This document shows, one piece after another, positions 1-10,900 of a stretch of 64,000 nt of DNA. The notes beneath the pieces are model-generated. The model was not told the DNA's origin and did no database searches. It saw nothing but the letters and a program-made list of their open reading frames with translations. Position numbers and translations under genes: made by a program. The DNA is from Pelargonium nanum. Taxonomy: Eukaryota > Streptophyta > Magnoliopsida > Geraniales > Geraniaceae. Position 1 is the stretch's first letter. Each line of letters starts with the position of its first letter. The DNA lies in the NCBI GenBank assembly GCA_036897485.1, contig JAYMTF010000037.1, positions 1 to 64,000 on the forward strand, in the 5' to 3' direction.

Positions 1-766
1 TAGTAACATGACACTCATGTAACCGATTTATGATAATCAAATAAAAAGACTGTGGCTGCATGCGTCTCATTTAATTTCAACAACCTAGTTGTATGTATAT
101 ATTGAACTTTTATACTCTGCTTTAATTGTATGAATCATAATATATATTTTTAATGAACACATAAAACTAATAGTTTATTACTACAAATCGAATAATAACA
201 AAGACGATACAAAATCGAATAATTGTAGACAACCCACCTGAACGAGTCTAATAAAAAGATCAAAGAACTAACTAACTTATGTGCCACTAGGTTGACAGAA
301 CAAGCCGCAAACAAAACCAAACTGAGTCACAATAACTAAAATAGTATGAATAATCTAAAACACTTATACCTCTCCACTAACTTTGTGTATTTCAATTTAT
401 AATAAATAGTTAATAAACCCTATTTATACATATAATAAACTTCATATATATCCTTAAAGTGGAGTCTCTAAATTTGTATTATAAAATACTAAAAATGAAA
501 TACAAAAAGTTTCTCCCATGATAGAAACTCCATAATGCATATGCTCAAAAATTATTTTGAGTTTTAAGATATTTTTATCCTATTTGAGTGAGGTCTTAAA
601 ATTTGAAAAATTAAATTCAGAAAGTATAGATCAACTTGGACACAATGAATCCAAAAAAAAAAAAAAAGAAAAAGTTAAACTCAAATGCAATAATTTAACA
701 AGTATTATTCCTCAATCAGTTATTTATTGGGTCACTAGTTCAATTGAGTTGACCTTTCGGATTGGT

Positions 767-784
767 CATGATGACGTCATCATG
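767..784. promoter_or_regulatory. 18-bp perfect palindrome with TGACGTCA core
   Basis: CATGATGAC is followed directly by its reverse complement GTCATCATG. The centre is TGACGTCA, the classic binding core of plant bZIP (TGA/CRE type) factors. No gene start is near enough to assign it to a promoter, so a regulatory role is inference; a palindrome of this length may also be chance in a 64-kb window, though the perfect bZIP core makes it notable. Confidence 0.4.
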
Positions 785-899
785 TGTTTCTCGACAATGT
801 TATTGGCTTCGAGGGTTGGTACCTGACGTGGCAAAAAAAGTAAATAAATAAATTTGCACCCGGCCTATGCTAAACATTGACAATTTCGTACCGAAAACT

Positions 900-1060
900 T
901 TATAGGGTATTAATCTAGCGCCCAACATATCTAAACGAGTAACAGTTCTTGAGCCCTATTTTGTGTAACAGTTCTTGAGCTCTTTTGGGCTATTTGTACT
1001 TTGTAATATCCTTTGGATTATTAATACAAAGTATTATTTGCTGATTAAAAAAAAAATAGA
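900..1060 (+). mobile_element. possible LINE 3' end
   Basis: A duplicated AACAGTTCTTGAGC motif is followed by TTTGTAATATCCTTTGGATT, an AT-rich stretch and an A-run of about ten. Plant non-LTR retrotransposons often end in a short AT-rich 3'UTR and poly(A) of this look. No reverse-transcriptase coding and no target-site duplication were found, so this is only a possibility. Confidence 0.25.
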
Positions 1061-1645
1061 TGTTCAACAAACACGACAAGGTACGTACCACCACACACGA
1101 ATAATATTATACACATATACATTACACAACGGTAGACATTTGAACCATTTTTTGCAGCCTATGATATAGATTTGAAACAATTAATATTAATAAAAATGTT
1201 AAAGAATCCAATACTTCGAAAGTGGTGCTTACCACGTATTGTGTTACGGGCGGGTAACAAACAATGTTATAGACAAATTTAAATTTTTATCTTTGAACAA
1301 TCGGTGGGTTTAAGGACAAACCCACAATACTCCATTTTCCTCTGTCAAGCCAAACATCATACTTATTTAATTTTCAATAACTTGCTTAAATTTTTTTAGT
1401 ATTCCGCCCAATGCTTCATATATATGTTTTCCCAACCTGTTAACCGCCAAAAATCTCGCCGTTTACGTGCCGTATATTTTACCCGCTACCCAAATTCGTG
1501 AGCAAGATCTAGCCACATCGCTATGTGCAACAAGCGATGTGCGCCTAAACGCTTTCTCAAAAAAATCGAGAGATTATATTGACATAAAATTAATTCACGC
1601 CAACCAAAACGATACGGAGAGAATTTGGAAGATTTAGAATTATAC

Positions 1646-1789
1646 CTCAAAGCAGAACATGGAATTCGAAGAAGCTTGAGAAGCAAACAAAATTCGTCCA
1701 TGTTTTCCCACGGCTTTCTTGAGCTTCGCAATCTGATCAATTAAGATCCAGAGAGCAATTAGCAAAAAGCCAACTCTCATACCAAACAC
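1646..1789 (-). CDS. candidate small coding exon, unrecognised
   Basis: On the minus strand an acceptor (TTTACAG, ending at 1790) precedes an exon whose first ATG is at 1780-1778. The frame stays open for 45 codons to a donor-like GAG|GTATAA. If read through without splicing it ends two codons later, giving a 46-residue peptide. The product starts with a hydrophobic run (MRVGFLLIALWILI), then a basic stretch (DQIAKLKKAVGKHGR) and a Ser-rich tail. I do not recognise the family. Upstream, on the same strand, lie a repeat-rich leader (2.1-2.96 kb) and a TATA/G-box promoter at 3.03-3.19 kb, which favours a real transcript. A downstream exon in 1-1645 was not found. It may be a small secreted or membrane peptide, one exon of a larger gene, or a broken gene. 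Confidence 0.35.
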
Positions 1790-1850
1790 CTGTAAATTTT
1801 GACCTAACAAACAGCAAGTTCAAGAAAGCCGTGGAAAAGCATGCAAACGA
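1694..1850. repeat. inverted repeat (hairpin) around the candidate exon
   Basis: The minus-strand segment 1730-1694, inside the candidate exon, and the plus-strand segment 1813-1850 share a 36-38 base sequence at roughly 80 percent identity, with an exact core TCAAGAAAGCCGTGG. They lie head to head about 80 bases apart. An unspliced minus-strand transcript would fold into a long stem-loop. The acceptor at 1790 lies in the loop, so splicing would remove one arm. Confidence 0.6.
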
Positions 1851-2099
1851 CCTTACATACGGCGTCGTTTTCCTCTTCACTCTTCACCAAAAATAATATC
1901 TAATTTTGACGAACGCTCACTTTTCTTCGCCTCTCTTCCCCAGAAACCAAATCTTCTCAAAAACCGCAAGAATTTTGAAAATATTTTTGGAGAGAAAATT
2001 GTCAACATATTGCAAAATTCTCGAAAACAGAGTGATTATCAGATAATGAAAGAAGATTGAAGAAGAAACAGCTGAGATCTCGTCGATATAAGCCGAATT

Positions 2100-2960
2100 C
2101 AGAAATTAATTTTCTCACTCAATTTTTCCGGAAAATTTTCTCACTCAGAAAATTGGAGAGGTATTGAAGAATTAAGATTGTTCATGGAGAGATCCAGAAA
2201 AGGCAGTGAAACACATAAAGACTTAGAAAGAAACTAGCATTAATTAATTTTCCCGCTCAATTTTCCTGGAAAATTTTGAGAGAAATTGAAGCTGAACTCA
2301 GAAAAAGTAGCGAAACACCTCTAAATTCGGAAAGTAGCGAGCAATCACTTAATTTTCCCGCTGAATTTTCCTGGAAAATTCTGAGAGCAAAAGGCAAGTA
2401 CTGAATTTGGCTGAATTAAGATCCAACGGTCGATCCAGAGAAAATTGAATGCATAACAGAGAAATAGCAGTAAAAAACAAATAAATACAGAAACCAGCGA
2501 GCATTAACTGATTTTCTCGAGAAAATTTTGACAGAAAGAAGCAGATACTCGAGAGAGCAAACACTCACGAGATAGAAAATAAGTTAGATGAATTGAAATC
2601 GACCGATCCATCCAGAGAGAGCAGAATTCAGAAGGAAGCACTAACAGATTTTCTCGCTTAATTTTCCCGGAAAATTCCAAGAGAAAAACAAAAACAAAAA
2701 AAACTCACGAATCATGAAAACCACAAGTAAATGAACAAATGAGCAAGCATTAACCAATTTTCTAGCTGGATTTTCCCGGAAATTTTGAAGGAAAGATGAA
2801 AATACTGAGTTGGAAAATAATTTCGATGAATTGAGATCGATCAGGACATAGCCGAATACAGAACGGAGAAAAAATTATAAAAAAACAACTAAATTCATAG
2901 AGTAGCGAGTTTCAACCGATTTTCTCGCTCAATTTTCCGGGAAAATTTTGCTAGAAAAAG
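2100..2960 (-). repeat. tandem repeats of a palindromic AATTTTCC-GGAAAATT unit
   Basis: About seven copies of a palindromic core, AATTTTCCnGGAAAATT, occur near 2120, 2260, 2360, 2520, 2660, 2775 and 2935. Each is embedded in a longer degenerate unit of roughly 100-150 bp that also repeats a GCGAGAAAAT-like stretch next to the core (sense = minus strand). The array sits just downstream of a minus-strand promoter, where a first intron or leader would be, as in several other genes of this window. Confidence 0.65.
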
Positions 2961-3004
2961 CAGAGAAAATTTTCAGATCAGTTTCAGTTCAGAGAGAGAG
3001 CTCG

Positions 3005-3190
3005 TGCTTGCTCTTTTTCTATACTTTATAATTACTATATAAAGACGAAATGGAAGGTGCGGTTACTCACACGTGCGAGAAGTGACGAATGCGAGACCGA
3101 CACGTGTCGAGACAGATCGTAAGCAACATTTCCCGAGGATAAATGGGCCACCGGTTTTCCTCTTTCTGTACGGACCATTGGTGACACGTG
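3005..3190 (-). promoter_or_regulatory. minus-strand promoter with three G-boxes and a TATA box
   Basis: Reading the minus strand, three CACGTG G-boxes (3185-3190, 3101-3106, 3070-3075; the middle one inside the 10-bp palindrome GACACGTGTC) precede CTTTATATAG at about 3044-3035. A CT-rich leader (GCTCTCTCTCTGAACTG) begins about 30 bases further. This is the usual order of an ABA/bZIP-type plant promoter. The TATA-like sequence can also be read on the plus strand (TATATAAAG), but then the G-boxes would lie inside the transcript, so minus is preferred. Confidence 0.5.
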
Positions 3191-3249
3191 GCGGCGTCTC
3201 TGAATGTGGGGCCCACCTGCTCTATGTGGGTCAAGGAAAACATTTTTTT

Positions 3250-4974
3250 CACTCCCTCAACTATTATTTTATTTCGAATTGGTGCTTAATCTAACTTTTG
3301 TTTTATTTAGGTCATTTAACTACATTATTTTGTTTTGAGTTGGTCCAACTCACAACAATATTGTCGGATTAAGTTTGGCGGATAATTTTATTGTTGGTGT
3401 AACAACCACGTGAAGCTTGAAATAGTTAAATTTACCATTAAAATCATTTTAAAACAAAATATAACATTCTAGGAGCCAAGTTGAACATAATTGGTTTGAT
3501 AATTCTGACTCTATACAATTTTGTTCCAAATTTGACTCATAAATAATTTGAGATAATTCAAGAATCACGTAAACAACAAAAATGTCACGCAAACCTTATG
3601 CGACAATATTAGGTGCGTTAAACCAATTCAAATAAAATAATTTAGTTTATGATCAAATTAAAACACATGGACAATTTGAAGATTGAATTGTAACAAAAAT
3701 TCATCTAGGTAACATTTTACTACAAAATAAATAATTGAGGACCAAAATGAAGCAATTTTTTTATTTGTTTTTATCATTGGTTTTCAATGATGTAGTGTGG
3801 CCAGAGGCACCACTTCCCGATCCTCTCCGGGTTGTGCGCCGTGTAACGCGCCGACGATTCTCGATTCTCTTATTGTGACTCAGAACTCGGTAGGACTGAC
3901 TCACTTTCTAACCCTCTTTTTTGGATTAAAATTCAAAACTCGATCCACAATAATTTCGATTAAAATTCAAAACTCGATCCACAAGAATGTTGATTTTTAC
4001 CTCAATAGTTTGACAAATTTCCTTCAATTAGTTTACTCCTATAAAACTAAAAACTCTTAAATCAGTACCTATAAGCTCATCTTCAATCAGGAATGTGTTA
4101 AACACATCACATGATGAATGAACATTAACTATCACTAGTCAAAGTTTCAAACACTCACTTTCACAACATTACAAGTTCTTTACCAACTTTGCAGAGAAGA
4201 TTCCAAAACCCAAAACCCAATCCAATCCACATTTTTCAAAATTCGAGTTACATAAAGTAGACTTGATCATTTTCAGATTGGAAAATCCGTACATTATACA
4301 TGTAAAACCTTAAACATACACCTCTTTCAAGTTAGGTTCGGGTTAGGCTTTTCCAACCCAAACCCAAAAAGACCCAAAACAGGCACCTCTTTCAAGTCAA
4401 GTTCGGCTTTCGCCTTCCAACCAACAAGCGATGCAAAACCAAAACCCAAATCGCCAACTTTACATAGACCCAAAACCTCAATATCAAAATAACCTTATCC
4501 ATACTTGACAATGTGTACCATAGTCCAAAACGGGTAGGGCCACATGTTCTTATCATATTACTTTACGCCAACCTTAACCTACACATGACTTTTTTGGCCC
4601 GGCTCTTAACCCTATCATAATGTCAAGGCTCAGCCTCAAAACCGGCATTTTAGTAAATAAAACACATAATCAATGCACTCATCTCCACTAGTCATAGATT
4701 AAGTCTTTTCACAACACCACAAATTCACAACCAACTGATCAAAATTGGACAGTTTCAAACAAAACCCAGAAACTACAGAAATCACTGAAGCTAAGTGAGG
4801 ACAAAGAAGGAAGCAATCTCGGTAGCTCACAGAAGAACAAAAAGGCATCCACAAGCGAGGACTTAGAAAAAGGGACCCCGATAAATACATTCCCCGAGAC
4901 AAATATGATATGTAAACATTCCTTCCTAGCTAATTAAATATACACACAAGGGTATAGAATGAGAAGACCTGGAT
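3250..4974. other. intergenic DNA downstream of the MAP3K gene
   Basis: No coding exon is supported. Between about 3250 and 3790 the sequence has the look of a dispersed plant repeat of the 'no difference in gene, only A/T-rich with repeated GGTCC/GTTGG tracts' kind. At 3795-3905 is a GC-rich island of about 110 bp without recognisable homology. At about 3925-3985 a 26-base unit is tandemly duplicated. From 4300 to 4640 are fragments of the GGTTCGGGTTAGG type of dispersed repeat. 4680-4974 is probably the 3'UTR of the kinase gene on the minus strand. Confidence 0.45.
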
Positions 4975-7900
4975 TTACAGAACGGTGTTTATATGAAGTG
5001 CTTTTAGTAGGGAAGTAGCCATCTGCTTCACCAAAACTTGCCCCCCGGAGCGTTGCCCGTCTCTACGTTCCTCGATTAAGTTTTGAAGTTTCTGAGGCAG
5101 ATCGTTCTCCACGATCAATTGTTTTGGTCGGGGATGATGCTCATAAACAGCCTGCCACCACGCACAATGATTAATTAAGAGAGGCTAAGATAGTTAGGAG
5201 TGACAATTCATGTTGAGAGTTTAGTATTCAGTTAAATGGTTCAACCCACACACAAGCCAATTATTAACAGACTAAGCTACACGACACAAGCCGTATATGG
5301 GTGGTCGTCCCAACCAACCCAACTAAATAAATGAGTTTGGACCTGGCCCGACATATTTGGCCCAACTAATGTATAGGTATTGAGTATTGACACAACCCAT
5401 TTATATAAACGGGTTAGGCGGGTCAAACAGGTTCGCCACAAACACAACACTATGAACAGAGCCACGCGGTTGGGTTAGTTGACACGAACACGACTAATTT
5501 GAAACCAAACCCACTTTAATTCGTGTGTTCATGTTGAGTCATGGGTCATGACCCAAACTGCGAGCCCTAAACATAGTTATAAAATTGGATAGACACAAGG
5601 AAATAAATACACATCCAGAAAAATTGAGATAATCAACTCACCTTTATTAACTTGAGCAGATTAAGGCGAGCTATAGCATCTTGATGGTCCAGTCTTGAAA
5701 TAAGTAGTGGCGTCAAACCATTAACAGCCAACGTCGTATTAATACGGGACGATTTCCTGCATTTTAGATACAATTTAGCACATTATTTCAGTGTTTGAGT
5801 CATCGTGTCATATGCAGTGCATACTAATCAAAATGCAGTACAAATGTTGTTGATCATAATAAACAGCATGTGGCATATATATAGCACATACGTTATAATT
5901 TTCAAGAACGGCTCCAATATGTGCACAAAATGTTGCTCGGGGCAGCACTGGAAGAACTTCACCAGTTTCTGAACCGCATCTTTTTTAAGCAATGCTTGTT
6001 CCACTTTCCGGTTGTCGTTATCATGAGCCAAGCAAACAGCAATTGAATCTAATGCTGTAACTGACCATAGTTCATCATCAAGAAGACTCAAGTACACATC
6101 TAACCCACCATGAGCCCTCAATTGCTCCCTCGAGTTTCGTGATGCATGAGCCATATCACACAGTAAAGGTAATGCGTATTGTTTCAGGGGAGAATCTGAC
6201 ATGATAAAGTTCATTAAATGTGGGATAATTCCATTTTCAGCTGCTTGTTCTTGTCTCCTCTTGTTTATCTTGCACAGATTGAACAGTGCATTGAGAACCT
6301 ACAGACCAACAAAAAAAACGTTAATAAAAAATAAATAAAAAACTTGCATCTTTTTAATTTGGCATAGCGTACAAATAAAGTTCTCAAGTAAAAACAGGTA
6401 GGGGTGTTCAACTGATCAAAACCGGACTGGAACGGGCCAAATATGAAGATAGGGACCCGTATCTAACTGTCCTGGACTGGGACTGACTGGAATTGCTCGG
6501 ACTAGACCGGGACCAGACCGATTGGACTGAAATTAAATATAATAAATTTAAATTTTACCTTTTCAATAATAAAAAAGGAAATTTTTATAATATAAAAATA
6601 TATAATTTGAGTGAATTTGCTGAGTAGTAATGTAGTGGATTGTACAAGTTAAAAAGATAAAAGATAAATTTTGTAAGAGGCTAAATTAAAATTTATGAAA
6701 TAATAATAATTCCAGACCGGAAGACCAGAGTTTCAAAATGTGGACCAAAGACCTGACCGGTTGGAATCCAGTCAGGTATCAGTCCACACTTTCTGGTCCG
6801 ATCCAGTTCGGTTTTCCAGTCCAAACCAGAACATGAACACCCCTAAAAACAGGATACAGGTAAGAAAAACCTACCTCATGATGTATTTGACATACGAGAG
6901 GCCCTTCTTTAAGTTCAAGGTTAGGGATCAAATATTTAATCGCATCAGCTCGCTGAAGATTTTCTAAGCAGTTGGGGTCGGTGGACAGATGATTAATACA
7001 CTTCAGTATCTGAAATAAAGATTATGCAGCAACGTAAGCCTGATAAGAAATCGGAAAAGCGGAAATGCAATTCTACGAGAAATATTTTTTCACGTACCTT
7101 TAAGAGGATATGGGGCTCTGTCCTATTGAACATCTGGAAAAGACGGGTCAGCAAGCTTTGACTACACATGTAAGACTTCACAGTTGTATCTGCTTGGGCA
7201 AACTCAAGCAGAAGATCCGCAACCTTTTCTAAATATTCCCGCGCAACATCTGTATTCAATGCAGATACCATGTGGGAAAGTAACCCAGATGATGTTGCAC
7301 TCTCCGGTCTAGCATTCAGAACACCGGAACCAGACAGTACGCCTGATGCAGTCTGAGATACGATCCCAGATGTGGAAGCGGCAACCTCTTTTGATGCCAA
7401 TACTCCAGCCTTCTTATTTGCTGTTTTCTGTGAAATCCTGGGTGTGGATGTAGATTCAAGATTACCATTTTCTCGTCCACGCCCAGAGACCTCTGTGAAA
7501 ACATAAAACAGTGCATCATATTAGATAAATATTAAAGGTGATAACACAATAATTGAACAATAATGGTATAAAGATGAGAATAAACTAGATGAAACATCAA
7601 ATACAATAATTTGAAATGGAAACTTTTGGTTCACTTAAGAGGGTGTTAGATGGCAAAATCAGTGTCAGAACCTTTCAAGGTCAAGTTTTCTGTATGACCA
7701 ATTTCAGGTAGCATTTGGATTAGAATTTGCATTTGGACTTTTTGGTCATGAAAAAAGCAAAAACTATAATTTAAATGCCTCCTCAGATCTTAGCAACATG
7801 TTGTGGAAGAAAGAGAGCTGCACATGCCCAGGTGCCGAAAAGTAAATGTCATTTCCATTTCAAATTCCTTAATCTTTTTAGGTAGCGTTTGGATTAGAAT

Positions 7901-10900
7901 TTATGTTCAGGAATGAGAATCAAGGATCGGAATGAGAATGAAGTTCCAATTCATCATGTTCGTATTAAGACTTTTAGCCAGAGAATGGCTTTGGAATGAG
8001 AATATTATCATTCTTGATTCTCATTCCCGTTGGGAAAAAAATCCAAAACGCTACCTTAATGTATTGCACTCACGCACAGAGGAAATAATTGGGTGGATGA
8101 GATATAAAATATTTTTTTAAAAACAAGGAAGTACCTGCAAACTCTGCCATCAGAAAGTCTAGTTCCCCATTTGTTTTCTTTTCATTTGATGCATGTAAAA
8201 GAGGCAGTATACTTTCATGTCTTTCTATTCCAGGAAGGTGACGCACATAGTCAAGTTGACCTGAAAAATGTCTGGAAGGGGGTTCCTTTTCCAGTAAGCT
8301 AAGAAGAGGCCGAACTTGCTCTTGTTGAGTAGCTGGGTACCCATTTGATGAGCCTTCGATAAATTTAGGAGGCCTATCTGTCGATGCTCTATTATTGGAA
8401 TTAGAGACACGCGGCTGCCTATCACCTTCTGTTCGAGAGGAATCAATCTTCCATCCATCAAAACTTTCTCGTTCTTTAGATGTATTTGCAACTTTCTCTA
8501 CTGATGTTGGATCTGAAAATTTGGATGCAACTCCAGCTTCCATTGTTGCATTGCTAGGACGAGGTCTATCTATATCTACCGGATGGCTTCTTGAATCTTG
8601 TTGATCTACCCTTTGGGAATTTGAAGTTGAAGCACGTGATGGTTCTGGAAAACTAGATGACAATGGGTCAATGATCCCATGCCTAACCTTCAGAGCATCA
8701 GGCTGATCAGTCGCTGAAACAGATGCCTCATTCTGGAGGAAAATAGGATGGCCAGGGTCCAATAAACCAGACGATGGTCGTTGAGCTGCTCCATCTAATG
8801 TAAAACCACCGCCAACAGCTATAGAAGCAAGCCGAGTTGCTTCATTCAAGCTATAAAGTGTGTTGATTAACCTAAGCAGTATCCCATTTTTCGCAGCGAT
8901 ACGGCAAAAATCATTTCTTGGAGTTGATCGCTGAAGCTTAAAAACCTGCCACATGCCGTCAATGGCAAGGTGAACCATTTCCCTGGATACAGAGTTTTGT
9001 CAGTACTGTGATGCAAGTCAGTGTGAAGGCAGTTATGCGAGCCTCACACTTACACAAAAAAATAGCAAACTAAAGCATAGAAAATTGTGATAACTAGTTT
9101 CTGAAAGACAGTCAACACAACATAAACCCAGCATCAAGTCAGAATCCCCAATATAAGGGCAAAAGTGGACCTTGGTAGAAGCCACATGAATGCCACAGTA
9201 ACCAGCCTAGAAAGTTTACAATCTAGTCATTGCAACAGTCTATATTTTGCATGTGGGTTTAGAATTTAGACATTCTTTTTCAGATTCTGATAGCGTATTT
9301 GAACATAATATGCCCATGATATTGAATAGGGTATTCAAAATTGGGTTCAGAATGTTTTTTTTGGACCCAACCAGACTGGACTGAATTCGATACGAACTGA
9401 ATTGTTTTAATTTAATCATTTGTATTTATTATACCCAAAAAATTTCTTTAAAAATAACTTTTTTCATTTAAGTTAGGTCCGGTCTCGATCTGGTCCATGT
9501 CATTTTCAGTCCTAAAACTCTTCAAGTTTCAGTCCGGTCCGGTTCCGGACCAGTGAACACCCCTCACTGAATGCCAAGACTTCTATTTAGCGACACTTGT
9601 GTGCATGATTTCTTGAAATAATAGTCACGTGAAAAATACTTAAATTTATGGAGGCATCAACGTACCTATACTTCGCATAATCGGCCTCTAGAAAACCCAC
9701 CAGAACAGGTATACCACGACAAGCTATAAACATTTGCAATGTCAATGGGCTGCACATAAGATGCTTCTATAGTCAGTCCTAATCCGTATTTTCTGATAAT
9801 AATTATAAATAATAAAAAATTGAAGGAAAGACCATAATAATCATACAAGGGAGAGAACTTTACACCTTGACTGACAAAGTTGCTGCAAGAAATAAGCTGC
9901 CTCCATACGAACTTCCCGGGGACGATCAGGTACCGCAAAGCTCATAACCACAGGGATCTGTTATGTAACTTATCAATGAATAAAATTGCATTTCAAATGG
10001 AAAATCCAATAACAGAGATGAGCTAACTACTTTGAAGGAACTATCCACAATTACTTCGGGTCAGATAATTCCCACTCATCTTGACATCTGTCCAACATGG
10101 GAAAATAACAACCTAAATGTACATGATACTCACCAAGCCAACAAGACAAGCATTTTCCTGGAAATCAGAGTTATCTTTGATTATCTGATTTATGATTTGA
10201 AGAACAGAGCATATAACCTGCAATGAAGGGAAATATATAATTAAAAAAACATTTGTACTTCTCTGTTTATAGCTAGTGGCTAAGTTATGTAAAAGAGAAA
10301 CACATTATTCCAGAAGCCCCCCTAATATCTGACATACACGAGTTTTTGGAACTTCAAGTAACTCCATCAAAGGAAGCAAGCCATGCTGAGTCACAAACAC
10401 AAGTTTCTGCTCAGGGCGCTGGTGAAAGATAGCAATGAGTTTTTGACAGGCTGATACAATCACATCTTCGGGTTCCTCTGGCCTTAATGACCCAACTGAT
10501 CTGCTAAATTCAACAGCCTGCCAAACAAAGCCAAGTTAGATAACAACTTTACATCCAAAAAATGACATGTTAAACACAGTTCCTAATTTTCTTTTGCAGT
10601 TGCCTCTCATTACTCATATCAACAGCTCACACAAAATGATTTACTTAGGAGGAATAGTTAAGCAGCCATATGTGTATCTTTGACTACTTTCTCAAAAATA
10701 ATTTTTTGAAATAAGCAGAAACTCCAAACCAGAATTACTTAGTGGCATTAAAGAACTGCATAGAATAATGAAGATTTGAAAGTCAATCTTAGCATGGGTA
10801 AAATTTGAAATGCGCAGAATAATGATGGTTCAAGACTTCAAGTTATGAAGTTACATTTACACTATATCCAGAATGACTAATTTGGAAAAATATTCCACAC

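Larger units (their letters stand above)
1..1485. other. AT-rich non-genic DNA
   Basis: No exon with usable splice sites could be supported here on either strand. The stretch is very AT-rich with short homopolymers. It holds an 18-bp perfect palindrome near 775 (listed separately) and, around 900-1060, a stretch that repeats AACAGTTCTTGAGC twice, then ends in an A-run. That last part resembles the 3' end of a plant LINE but is too short to be sure. It may be intergenic DNA or the 3' side of the small minus-strand unit at 1.6-3 kb. Confidence 0.5.

Noticed and set aside
3073-3294. Plus-strand gene from TATATAAAG at 3036
   Set aside because: The frame is short and unrecognised, and G-boxes would lie inside the transcript; minus-strand reading fits better.
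9666-9938. 90-residue minus-strand open frame as a separate gene
   Set aside because: It reads MAP3KE1 exons 17-18 and the intron between in the wrong frame.
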